Assembly (NCBI GenBank): GCA_964019165.1
Contig: OZ025278.1
Location: 8,112,028-8,176,027 of the forward strand
Origin: Mastigias papua
Lineage: Eukaryota; Cnidaria; Scyphozoa; Rhizostomeae; Mastigiidae
Length of the DNA stretch: 64,000 nucleotides
Reading direction: 5' to 3'
The first letter of the stretch is position 1, and the number at the start of each line of letters is the position of its first letter. This document shows, in pieces, positions 9,821-21,863 of this stretch. Below the pieces are notes generated by a model. It saw nothing but the letters and a program-made list of their open reading frames with translations. It was not told where the DNA came from and searched no databases. The position numbers were made by a program, and so were the translations under genes.

Positions 9821-10063
9821 TTAGTCTCCCCTGAGACGAAGCCGCGCGTAGTGAAGTGTTTCGGAAACTTTCTCGAGTTATATGAAGCAATTATGAGCAA
9901 CCAGAAGGGTAAAGGTGACATGTCTAGAAAGCTACGGGTTTTCGCTATCAAATTAACATTGAATAGCCTAACGGGGAAGGGGGGTTTACATTTTAAATGG
10001 TGTCAGGAGAAGCGGAAATTCATATAACTATGTGGGTATTACGTCTAATTAGGCAGGCATTAT

Positions 10064-11660
10064 CTGAAACTCATATTTAAGAAGGTGATGGATCATACTA
10101 ATAAGTTTTTGAGAGTACCAATTTCATTTCTAACAGAATCAGCATCATATTTCCATGGAGTAATCAGTTTTTGTATTAATTTTATTCCTCTATATAGTGA
10201 GTATCGGATGAAAATTCAGCAAAAGTCTAGAAATTTCAACTATAGTACAAACAATGTCAAAATAATTGAAATGCACTGCGATGCTCTTCATTGTATTAGC
10301 ATGTGTCCCACCTATGGGGAGCAAGCTTAGATACACATCAGAGGAAATAACTTGGACGGCTTTGTATTATAGGGGTATGCAAAATTATGTGCAATGAAGC
10401 ACATTACTAGTACAGGTTATATAGGATTAACTGACGACAAGAACACTTTATTCTATATCTAACATCAGGCACGGCGCTGCCAAATAAAAAGTGGAGGCTA
10501 CACAAAAAGAGGGGACGACAAACAACAAATTTCCTGATAAAGGCTAGAAAATGTACTGGCTGGCAAAAAGTGGGGACTGAGGCCCCCCAGCACACTACCG
10601 ACGTTGTGCCTGATCACTAAAATTATGTAGGGAGTTTCAGGTTTGCAACTTTTGGGCTAACACAACTGCCTTCTACAAAACAACCTCAGCTGCATCAATT
10701 GGAAGCTAAACCTGTCCTCTCATGAGATGGGTGCTAGATGCTGAACTGCTACAAACTTCAACATTGATATTCTTCCACTTTTTTCAAATTGTAACAGCTA
10801 AGAGAGTTCTACAAGTAAGTGTATAAGACTATGTCAGAGCAGTGCTATTCAATGAGCCTTGTGTATGAAGCAGCACAAAGCCGGCAGTTATCATTTCCAT
10901 TTTGCGTGCTAATAGAGAGGGCACAATGATACTCCTATCTTTCCCACATCAAAAGCCCAAATATCACTCCATTACTTACAGTTGGGAAATTGAAATCATT
11001 ATTGTTGCTGGCAAATTTATCAATTGCAGTCATGAAGTTGATATTCAATGCCTGACAGCAGTTATATCCTGTGAATATTGTTATGAAACATTGCAACCAA
11101 AATAACTATCCAATCAACTCCACCCCTTATAGTAAGCATTATTACCGCAACAAATTTTCCCAAATATTGTCATTTATATGCTCGCATGTGAATGTTTTGC
11201 ATTCCCTGCAGAATAAAGAGCATTGTCGGTAAAAAGAACAATTATCTTCACGGTCCACAGTTTTGTGAAAACTAGATATGACCAAGCATCATGTATTTCA
11301 CAAAATTATAGACCGTTGACGTTTTCAGATCAACTCTACGCAATCTCCTTTGGGCGATATACTGGCCAAGAGAACTTTCCTGCCCATAGTTCTCAATAGC
11401 AAAATCTCTATCAAAAGATTTATATTAATGTTCCAAAGTTTGCAGACCATTATGTCAGTAGCCTTGATACGACAATAAAGAAGGGACATTAAATTTACAA
11501 ATCGTGTCTGCTATGCCCGTACACTGGGTTCCTTCTAAGAACGGCATATACTATGCACAAGGAACGGCGGAGCAAAGCAATCCCGTCATTATAGACATAC
11601 CATGTATATGAATATAAATATTAACATATGTATCAACATAAATATATATATGTATATCAC
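10064..11660. other. Intronic stretch with one dispersed-repeat fragment
   Basis: No gene supported. Sequence around 10466-10610 (CAGGCACGGCGCTGCCAAA and following) recurs in inverse orientation near 34440-34535, so it is a fragment of a dispersed repeat of unknown class. Confidence 0.4.
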
Positions 11661-11679
11661 AAAAAAACGGTACCATGTT

Positions 11680-11865
11680 TTAACCATACTGAAAAGCTTA
11701 TTTTCGTGCGATACTCGTCAGAGTTTGAAACGTCGGATGGCGACCGAAAGGTGAACCGAAATTTATAGCCAGATGCGGGTAAACGTGATATGATGAATAA
11801 TGTGTCCAGTTAGCCATATGATTGGCCACTTGGCACCTATTCACAATTGTTTACTAGAAGAGTCC
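11680..11865 (-). repeat. Penelope-type pLTR, inverted copy
   Basis: The reverse complement of this stretch matches 12990-13190 and part of 12262-12400. Shared blocks include ACATGGTACC, CTCTGACGAG and CATATCACGT. Inverted and partly duplicated terminal repeats are typical of Penelope-like elements. Confidence 0.6.
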
Positions 11866-11869
11866 AAGT

Positions 11870-12260
11870 GAGAAAATGAACTCTTTTTGTTTACACAAGA
11901 CTGGGTTTTCAGTCTTTATGTAAACTGATTCCAAACCACTTAAATGAAAGGACGATCTTGCTTGCCCTATGATCCGAAAATTATCGTCTGAATATGTCTT
12001 GGCGCATTCTGGGTTTTTAATGAGATGTTGTCCTATGGCCGAATCACTTTTCATTTTCGAATTAGTGTTTTTACACATACTAGGTGGCTGTTCCCTTATT
12101 GTAGTGTTTTTTCCTGATGCTCGTGGGTATGTTGTTTTATTCTGTCAGCTAGTCTCTGTGTAGTGCGTCCTACGTACCGAGCTTCACATCGGCACGAAAA
12201 TTCATAAGCTACACAACTTTTTTGAGTGGTAGGAACGCTATCTTTTTTAGCAGATGGTAG
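11870..12260 (-). pseudogene. Penelope-like element, GIY-YIG endonuclease end of the polyprotein
   Basis: Reading leftward, the sequence shows a CxC-containing start, [17 protein letters not shown] (a GIY-YIG core of the Penelope kind) and then, after a frameshift near 12080-12096, SAIGQHLI and SGLESVYIK. Penelope-like retroelements use a reverse transcriptase fused to this nuclease, which nicks target DNA to prime copying. No reverse transcriptase remains here; the frame runs into a pLTR on the right. This is the 3' coding end of a dead copy. Confidence 0.75.
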
Positions 12261-12261
12261 C

Positions 12262-12400
12262 ATGACCTTAGTATTTTGGTTCACTTTTCGGTCGCTATCC
12301 GACATTTCATACTCTGACGAGTGTCGGATGAAAATAAGCTTTTCAATATGGTTAAGACATGGTACCGCTTTTTCGCGCTGTAGTGAAGTTCTGTAGTACC
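12262..12400 (+). repeat. Penelope-type pLTR fragment, plus orientation
   Basis: Matches 13085-13190 and the complement of 11680-11760, with the blocks CTCTGACGAGTGTCG and ACATGGTACCGCTTTTTCG. It abuts the (CA)n array on the right. Confidence 0.55.
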
Positions 12401-13634
<1,234 letters not shown>

Positions 13635-13635
13635 A

Positions 13636-14345
<710 letters not shown>

Positions 14346-14347
14346 TA

Positions 14348-14656
14348 CCGTAAATCCTCGAATTAGCCCTCCCCTCGAATAAGCCCCCCTCGAATAAGCC
14401 CCCATGCTAGAACTTCAAATTGTTAATAAGCCCCTCTCGAATAAGCCCCCACCCCTGATGATGATGAAGACTTTCATAAAGACTAACGCTCAAATTTATA
14501 CTGTTCTTGTAATAGTATGGAGAAAAGGAGCTTTGACAATGAGCTTTTTATACGGCATTTGTCAAATAATTTTATAAGCCTCCCCTCGAATAAGCCCCCA
14601 CCCAAAAAGCATCAAAAATAAATAAGCCCCCAGGGGGCTAATTCGAGGATTTACGG
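14348..14656. repeat. TA-flanked MITE with AATAAGCCCCC motifs
   Basis: A 309-bp element with inverted ends CCGTAAATCCTCGAATTAGC and its complement, flanked by TA (14346-14347 and 14657-14658). The interior repeats the TCGAATAAGCCCC motif several times. A broken left half of the same family lies at 54405-54560. It is non-coding and of Tc1/mariner-type insertion. Confidence 0.85.
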
Positions 14657-14658
14657 TA

Positions 14659-16860
14659 AGTAATGTAAGTAACTTAGTTTTTTACTCTCCTTCCTTATTT
14701 TGTGACTTGATATTTTGATGGGATCACAGAAAAAGAACCTTTTTTGTCTTTGACATCACTCAACTCTTGCAGACTATCAGACTGGGTGGGTTTAGAGATA
14801 TCCGGAGTTATGTTCTGTCATAAATTTGCTGCAGTGGTTTGTTTACAACTGGTGTACAATCAGTTCTTAGTAGGTGAAAATTGCCCACAGGTATTGAAAG
14901 TAATTCATCTCTTTTACATTACTTAAGGCGCCTTGATACTTCTGGCTATAATAAGTGTTTACGACATAAGAACTTGGACTTTAATGTTGGTAAGAAACAA
15001 CTGTTGCAGTAGCCCAGTTATTGGTAGCACACAACGAGGGGTCGTTCAAAATCTACGTCAACCCCTTTCTGGCTATTTTCAACCTACCTCCATCCTAATG
15101 ACCTATCGTCAACTTGTGGTGACCCCCTGTTTGGGGTCAACGCTCATACGACCCCCATACCTGCTTTTTGATTTGCATATCCGGCAAATCAGACAAAAGT
15201 AAAGAACAGAAAATAAACAGTAAGATTTTAAAAAAGGAAACTTATTATGCCCCAGTTGCACTTAACTTTAGTAATACGGACCCTCCCTCCCCTCCCAATT
15301 TTCGTCAACTTTTATGAACTATTCTCCAGACCCCCCTAAGTAGTTGGTGTCAATAGTGAAACTGGGTCAGGCAACACAGAAAGCAAGTGAAAAAATATGA
15401 TAGAAGATTGCGCAAAAGATGGCGTTCAGGAATTTTTTCAGCATGATACTTGCCATTTTGAAAAAATCAACCAATGAAAGTAATTCCTTTGTGTGCGTAA
15501 ATGTCACTCAGTCCTCTATGTAAGTTTACCATTTACTTTTGTCAGTTGGTGTTTTTTGTTTGTTTTGTGTTGTTAACGAATGGTCGCGATTCGTATTCCT
15601 GGATTTTCGTGAGGAAGAAGGGCGTGCTTGTATTCAAGTCAATCGAAATGAAGCAGTGGATGTAGAGAATTGAAAGCTAATCTCCCCGCGAAAGAAAGAA
15701 GGCAGTAAAGATAATACTTGCATGTGAAAACTTTCTAATTTAACTTTTTCGATTGAGACTCGAAGAAAGAAAGGCAAGAAGAACAATAGTTGATCCGAAC
15801 TCTATTGAGATGCGACTAATCACCTCATGATTTTTGAATCGTTGCCAGTGTCGTAGTTAATTGTTGCTGGTGTTTTTTTATTATACACAGTTTTCTTTGA
15901 ATATATACAGTACTCATCTATGTAAACTTTGCATTGGCCAGGTCCATTCCGCTAACACATTGAACTCTCATTATACGGAATCCAGGTTACAGAACCAACC
16001 AGTTATTCTCGTTTTTATACCCTTTTTATCCGTTTTGTGGGCTTTTCCTTCACATTTTGCGAGAGTACAAATAAAAACCTAATAATACTCTATTCTAGGC
16101 ATCTCTAAATAATTTTCTTGAGTCACACAAGTTCTGCATTATGGACATGGCCTGACGGTAATAAGGTCTTGCGCAGATTAACACTGAGACTCATCAAGAA
16201 TTCTTTGCAGTATGATAAGAACTCTGGAGAGGTGCAAGAAATTCGATAGAGTTGCATTTTAGAGCAGAATGAGTATGAAACAGGAATTTTGAAAATTTTA
16301 TAACCATCCATTGACAACAACACAGCAAAAACGCGGACATGGCCTCTACATGCCTGAATAACAGAAAATATCCATGGAGCTTAAATAGAATTTTTGCAAA
16401 CAAAACCAAACAGATAAAAGCAACAAAATAATTAATCCAACCCAAAAGGTCTTGGATCAAATCAAACTGTCAATGTTTTGAAATGTTCAATAGTACATTC
16501 ACTTCATGGAATACCAAACCTCTTGCATTTGAAATGCAAATATTAAATGCTCTTTAAAACTTTCATAATTTTTTGTGCACTGCAGGCAAATATAGAATGC
16601 AGCCACAGGTATTTTCTTTTGGATACAAAGACAATGATCCATTTTCCTCTGGCTCATGTAGGAATTCCAGAGACAGTGATAAACCATCTGGAGGTATAGT
16701 TGTGCAGCCACTGCAAAAGAACAGGACTTCTGACAGCTGTGTTCGCCTCCTATTTGACCATCACATTTTCTATGGACATTGAACAGGGCATTCAACTTGT
16801 TGGCAGTGATCTTGTCTTCATCATAACAAAAAATTGGTTTGAACTGGTTTGGAAATTTGA
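14659..16860. other. Intronic stretch, no feature seen
   Basis: About 2.2 kb without a supported gene. Around 15030-15150 the sequence is rich in GGGGTC and its complement, but no defined repeat unit could be drawn. Confidence 0.4.
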
Positions 16861-16867
16861 GCATTGA

Positions 16868-17640
16868 TTGTTAAACATCAAGTACCCTGAGTCCTTTCTT
16901 GAAACTGTAAACTGCAAGTATCTCGGAGTCCCAATTGACAGTACCCTGAATATGAACACATTTTTTGACAAGTGCTACAAAAAGGCATCCTCTCGACTCA
17001 ATCTCCTCGCAAAACTAAAAGGAGACCTGGATATAAGGGCAGCTAAGGCTGTATACCAAAGTATGATTTTACCAACATTCACATACTGCAGTATCCTCCT
17101 GCTTGGCAACACAAGAACCCGATCAGAAAAGTTGGACTCTTTCCACAATAGAGCCGAAGCTATTGTAAATAGGAACTCGATCAACAGAATCCCACTGCAG
17201 TCTGTTACCAATGCCAACAAGAAACGAGCTTGTACCATTGTCAGATTATGCCTAGATTATAAATGGATCCATCCTTTCAGGAATTACTTCCAGCTGATAG
17301 AACATTCGATTCGGACAAGAAACAGTTCAAATTTAATTCGTCTGCCAATGATTAAAACAGAGTATGCCAGAAAAAGCTTCTCTTTCACCGGTGCAAAAGA
17401 GTACAATATGCTACCTTTGGAAGCTCGTAAAATGGCAGCAACTGATTTTATAACTTTTTTAAAGAAACATGTCAGTTCAAATGTGCGGACACATTCATTG
17501 TTATTATTTTTCATAAATACATTTGCTTATACTGTTTTACTTTAGGTTTTAGGTTTCATATTTTATGTTGCATTCTTTAATTTATGCTGGACACATGTTG
17601 ATAACAGCTTTTCGTCAGCTGAAGTGTCTATCCAGTTTAA
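16868..17640 (+). pseudogene. LINE reverse transcriptase C-terminal region, 5'-truncated
   Basis: An open frame (16868-17545) with the post-catalytic LINE signature: CKYLGVPIDSTLN, then FFDKCYKKAS, an AVYQSMILPTFTYCS helix and the terminal GAKEYNMLPLEAR block. This resembles EEP-type LINEs of the CR1/jockey/L2 assemblage. The catalytic palm is absent: it is a typical 5'-truncated insertion. Its 3' untranslated end runs into the (ATT)n tract at 17648-17668, which may be its tail. Confidence 0.75.
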
Positions 17641-17647
17641 ATATTCG

Positions 17648-17668
17648 AAATTATTATTATTATTATAT
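17648..17668. repeat. Short (ATT)n tract
   Basis: Lies between the 3' end of the plus-strand LINE and the 3' end of the minus-strand element at 17670-18866, so it is the meeting point of two retroelements. Confidence 0.85.
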
Positions 17669-17669
17669 A

Positions 17670-18866
17670 GTAAATGTTCCTTTCGATTCCTGCTTTCTTA
17701 CTGATAAAACCGAGTTCATTCCAAGAACTTGAGGTTCTCATCAGGGTGGTATAGTTTACTTGATGGACAAAATCCTCCTCAGAATATGAGCAGTCCCAAG
17801 GAGGACACACTTTTGAGTCTCTTGAATTGATATGTTTCCTGGAATTTTATTGATACACTTTTCCATCCCTTTTTTTAACAGACCAAGGGCACCTATTATT
17901 ATTGGTATTGTCATGATATTCATACCCCACATTCTCTCAATCTCAATTTCCAGGTCCTTGTATTTTGAGAGTTTCTCTGTCGTTTTTATAGAGGTGTTTC
18001 TTTCTGTGGGGACTGATATTTCAATTAGCTGGCAAGTTCTCTCTTTTTTATCTTTCACTATTATATCAGGTCTGTTGGCTTTGATTTCTCTGTCAGTTTG
18101 AGAATTTTCTTCATGGTTCTGTTCCACATTTCCTATCTCCTCTGAAACTCTATTTTTAATCATTTGCATTTCATTATCTGTTAATCTTTTCTTTCTAATT
18201 ATATCCCTTCTAGTATTTGCCAGCTTGTTTGCATCTATATTGGGTCTTAATGTGGGGCGCTTTTCACGCCAAATATTGTATGTATCTATAGTGGTTGATA
18301 TTTTAGGGTTTAAAAGTGCTCTATAGTGTGCTTCTATCACATCTGTGTACTCTTCTTTTGACCATTTCATTCGTGTTGCTTTTTGTTTGATTTTCGATAG
18401 TGCATCATGAGGGCATCGGTGAGTATTTTCCTCGGTGTTGTGAACCTCATGAGCTTGATTAGAAGAGTCTGTTCCAGTAGCAGATTTTTCGACCTCAGCC
18501 TGGTTCCCTACTGAGGGACGCGGTCCTTGTTTACCCGCACGACGACCGATGTGGTATGTAATTCTATTTTGTGGTTCCATTATATGAATGGGTTACATGG
18601 TTTAAGCTTCACCAAAAAGCAGTGTTTTGATTGTGACACCATCACTAGAGGGGCTGCCATCCAAGGCTAAAGAGTCCCCTCCACCCATGAGATTGACTAG
18701 CCCCCGCCAGACATCAACCTGGTACTTTATAGTCTCGGGGAGAGCTTGCAGGTACTACACCTTGCTCAAGGGTGACCTGGAGGTAGCTGTGGCAAAGGGT
18801 AACCTCATTATCCCACGTCGAAACTCCACAACCGGGTGTAGTTTAATGTCATACCCAGGACTTTTA
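17670..18866 (-). mobile_element. R4/Dong-like LINE derivative lacking reverse transcriptase
   Basis: A minus-strand unit bounded on both sides by (TTA)n. It has a 5' leader of about 285 bp (18581-18866), one open frame (17756-18580) and a 3' end with a (TAA)n tail. Dong-type LINEs of the R4 clade are known to insert into TAA microsatellites, which fits both borders. The coding part joins the N- and C-terminal ends of a LINE protein, so this looks like an internally deleted, non-autonomous form. Confidence 0.6.
17756..18580 (-). CDS. Non-autonomous LINE protein: N-terminal region fused to a restriction-like endonuclease
   Basis: A 274-residue open frame. The N-terminal half has a hydrophilic leader, then KWSKEEYTDVIEAHYRAL and a basic helix region, as in RLE-LINE proteins ahead of the reverse transcriptase. 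The C-terminal half has the nuclease signature RPDIIV followed by LIEISVP, the Asp and Glu of a PD-(D/E)XK-like active site, and the terminal helices. The whole reverse transcriptase is missing, yet the frame is intact across the join. It could supply nuclease in trans, or simply be a deletion copy that has not decayed yet. Confidence 0.6.
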   Translation of the reverse strand: MEPQNRITYHIGRRAGKQGPRPSVGNQAEVEKSATGTDSSNQAHEVHNTEENTHRCPHDALSKIKQKATRMKWSKEEYTDVIEAHYRALLNPKISTTIDTYNIWREKRPTLRPNIDANKLANTRRDIIRKKRLTDNEMQMIKNRVSEEIGNVEQNHEENSQTDREIKANRPDIIVKDKKERTCQLIEISVPTERNTSIKTTEKLSKYKDLEIEIERMWGMNIMTIPIIIGALGLLKKGMEKCINKIPGNISIQETQKCVLLGTAHILRRILSIK

Positions 18867-18869
18867 TTA

Positions 18870-18917
<48 letters not shown>
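18867..18917. repeat. (TTA)n microsatellite
   Basis: About 50 bp. It separates the 5' end of the minus-strand Dong-like element from the truncated 5' end of the plus-strand R2-type LINE. Confidence 0.95.
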
Positions 18918-18918
<1 letters not shown>

Positions 18919-20724
18919 TGATTGCTTAAGCCCATTAACCTTCAACTTATGCTTTAATACGTTCATACATTACATTTCGGACTCGAAATTTACACAGTTC
19001 GGCTTCTCTATTAGTTCTCTTCGTCCAATTCATTGGTTTCAATTTGCTGATGATGCTGCTGTCATAACTGGGCTTGAAAATGAGAATCAACTTCTTCTTA
19101 ATCATTTTACAAGATGGTGTACTTGGGCCAACATGGTTATTAGAGTTGATAAATGTTCCACATTCGGAATTAAAAAATGTTCTACTTCATCAACTCAATA
19201 TCTCCCTAAACTGTTAATAAACCAGGCCGTTGCTCCTACTGTCGAGATGGGTAAGTCTTTCAAATACTTGGGTAGATATTTTAACTTCTCAATGGATAAT
19301 GTCGACCACATGTCAGAAGTGCTAGGGTTAGTAAATGAGTTATTGAGTAAAATTGATGCAATCCCCTGTCACCCCAAAAATAAGCTTCTTTTATATCATC
19401 GGTTTGTCTTGTGTAAACTATCATGGCATTTTACCATCTCTGACCTCAGTAAGACATGGATTGTTGAAAACATCGATAGCCTTGTATCTAGATACGTTCG
19501 TCAATGGCTCGAGCTGCCGATTAGTGCTACACTTAGTTCGCTTCTCATATCTAAATCTAAGTACGGTTTAAGACTTATTCTGCCATCTACCAAGTTTACG
19601 CAGTGCCAGGTTGTTATTAGAAGTGCCCTTAAGTCATCTCCTAATTCAGATATAAACCATCTTTGGGCAAGAACCAGCACTGGCTGCAATATTCAGTACG
19701 ATCAATATCGTAACACAAAACAAGTGTTAAATGCGGTACAAACTGATAGTGAAAATCGCCTCCATCATGAACTTAAATCTCAAGGTTTCGTAATCTCATC
19801 TACTCTTCTTCATGCTAGTAGTAAAACTCTACACCTCTGGTCAAAAGTACAGAAAAATATGCCCAGAAACATTTTCAATTTTACCATAAAGTACCTAAAC
19901 AACACTCTGGCTACAAAAAAGAACCTTTGCAAATGGTCCCTCTCTTCCTCTTCTGCTTGCTCGTTCTGTCTCCAGTCTGAAAGTATCCACCACATTGTGT
20001 CTAGTTGTAAGTCCTACCTGGAAGATGGCAGGTATACCTGGCGCCATAACTCCGTTCTTTTGCATATCTCTAGAACTCTATCTTCATTACAAGATAGCTC
20101 GTTGTACGCAGATCTTCCTTCTTTTCCATCTCCATCTTTGATTACTGGTGATTCTCTCAGACCAGATCTTGTTCTAGTGCTTAATAGTACTACTGTATAC
20201 CTACTAGAGTTAACTGTTGGCTTTGAGTCAAATATAACGATCAATAGTGAACGCAAATCTGATAAATATCGCCCCCTTATTTTAGCCCTCCAGGAAAAGT
20301 TTTATGATGTTAAATTTATAAATCTCTCTATGAGTGCTCTTGGTATACTTGGTAGATCCTCTGACTCCTTTTCATCGATGCTGAAAGATTTGCACTTTGA
20401 CACTACTCGTCAACAGCAGATCATTATGAAAGCTTCCAACATTGCCATAAGATGCACCTATTTTATTTTCTGTAGACGAAACAAATCTTGGCCAGGTCCG
20501 GAGCTACAAGACTTTTAGTTGCTAATTTGTATGTTTGCTGCTTCTAATTTCATTGCTAATATTTCTTTCAGTCTCCATACATTACAACATTTGATTAAAT
20601 ATCATTTTTGTATAGCAGACAAGCCAGTTATACACTACCTAACAGTAGAGAGGTGTATGATTGTATGTAACTGTAATGTTATTGTCATGATAATATGAAG
20701 TTTCAAAAAACAAAAAAAAAATTT
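18918..20724 (+). mobile_element. R2-type (RLE) LINE, 5'-truncated copy 1
   Basis: Starts abruptly inside the reverse transcriptase at the microsatellite border and ends in a short A-rich tail near 20724. It is directly followed by copy 2 in the same orientation. The frame is open from about 18921 to 20518: the FADDAA catalytic motif of the palm, the thumb, a CCHC knuckle (CSFC with H and C downstream) and an RLE domain whose first catalytic block reads LRPDLVLV, followed by ELTVGFESN. The nuclease residues are intact, unlike in copy 2. Confidence 0.85.
18921..20518 (+). CDS. R2-type LINE polyprotein, C-terminal two-thirds (copy 1)
   Basis: An unbroken frame homologous, residue by residue, to the C-terminal part of copy 2. 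It contains palm motif C (FADDAAVITG), the thumb, the zinc knuckle and the restriction-like endonuclease with RPD. It lacks the N-terminal zinc fingers, fingers and motif A, so it cannot reverse transcribe. The long undamaged frame suggests a recent insertion. Confidence 0.8.
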
Positions 20725-20853
20725 TTTCGTAGTTGTTGAGCAGAGCACCAGACGCTTATTGTGCACAACCTAAAAAGATTCATTTATTTGCGTTTATTGT
20801 CTGCAGGTTGTTTCGTCATATTGTGTTTCTTTTGCTACTTTTGAGATTTCAGT

Positions 20854-21755
20854 ATGTTTCGTTACGGATTTACTTCGATTTTGTTACTGTTTGTGATTTG
20901 TTCGTTTTGCGGCGGGGAATTTAAATCGTTAGGCCGCCATGCTTGGAGATGTAAAGAGAAGTTGAGATCTAATGGAAACGGAGAGCCTTCATTCAGATCT
21001 TATAGCAAAGCATTGACTACATCTATTGCAACAGCATGTGAGAATTCCAAATCCGTTAGTAATTGTTCAGAGGTAAAATGCTGTTGTGGAAAATTGTGTA
21101 ACGGTTTACGGGGTTTGAAAGTGCACCAGCGCAGCTGTCGTGTCATTAATGACCTTGAGGAAGAAACGTTCGAATCCCACGATTCTCCTGATATCTATGA
21201 TGATACTGGTCAACCTGACTATGAAATCGATTTAACTTCAATACCTGCTATTAAACCTGGCATTAGACTCCCGCATTCGGATCAGGACTGGAAAATCGCT
21301 GATGACTACTGCGTCGCTGCAATGCCCATTTCAGAAGTAAACAATAAACCAATAAACATTGTGCTTTCGCAAATGAATTCGATCATTTATGACTACTTTT
21401 TTAATACATTCGGTCCTATAGAGAACTCACATTCATCACATTTCATCGACAAATACAAGGATTATTCTAAATCTCTGTTAAAATCAACATTGAAGGTTTT
21501 AAGTCATCGAATGGCGACCTGAACGAGATTAAATATGTCGCAAAATGTTTAAGAGTAAAACTTCACAAGGATGCTGTCTCATACAATTCAACTGTTGACC
21601 ATGACAAACGTATTCAAAAGAACTTCTGGGGATACGTCAAACAACACTTTAAGCAAAGTACATCGTTAAGTCCAACCTTTGACTCCACATCATGCACTCA
21701 GTTCTTCCGTACCTTTTTCCGATCGATAAATCCTTCAAAATTTTTTTCAAATGCC
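20854..21755 (+). pseudogene. R2-type LINE polyprotein, N-terminal part (copy 2), frameshifted
   Basis: The first frame (20854-21522) begins MFRYGF and holds two zinc-finger-like blocks: CSFCGGEF with HAWRC, and CCCGKLC with HQRSC. These are the DNA-binding fingers expected at the N-terminus of R2/NeSL-type LINEs. After about 21510 homology continues in another frame to about 21755 (KNFWGYVK region), with a further shift before the reverse transcriptase. At least two or three frameshifts separate it from the rest of the protein. Confidence 0.65.
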
Positions 21756-21863
21756 CTCGTGGATTCCTGCTCTTGATGAGCCTTCAGTTCCTTATGACAC
21801 TTCTCCTCCTTCGTATCATCAAGTCACAAAAACCATTAGACGGATGAAAGCTTCTGGTTCTCC

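Larger units (their letters stand above)
7643..9877. mobile_element. PIF/Harbinger element with internal deletions and nested MITEs
   Basis: Flanked by TTA on both sides, the usual 3-bp target duplication of PIF/Harbinger. The ends form an imperfect inverted repeat of about 46 bp sharing GTTTCCGAAACAC. It encodes the two proteins expected of this superfamily in remnant form: a charged coiled-coil accessory protein (8228-8753, plus) and the N-terminus of a transposase (9150-9344, minus). Two smaller elements lie inside it (about 7785-8180 and 9449-9820). The DDE catalytic core is missing, so it cannot move on its own. Confidence 0.65.
7564..10063. mobile_element. Second copy of the CAATGCCTGCC MITE, split by a Harbinger element
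   Basis: The left part (about 7564-7639) matches 103-180, and the right part (9881-10063) matches 4711-4905, ending GGCATTA. The halves meet in the same AT-rich centre that is interrupted in the copy at 103-4905. A TTA duplication (7640-7642 and 9878-9880) marks the later insertion. The left terminal repeat is decayed (CCTGTCAAAAGT). Confidence 0.75.

Noticed and set aside
16499..16864. 121-residue minus-strand open frame with many Cys and His
   Set aside because: No recognisable domain or family pattern, and no splice or start context that stands out.
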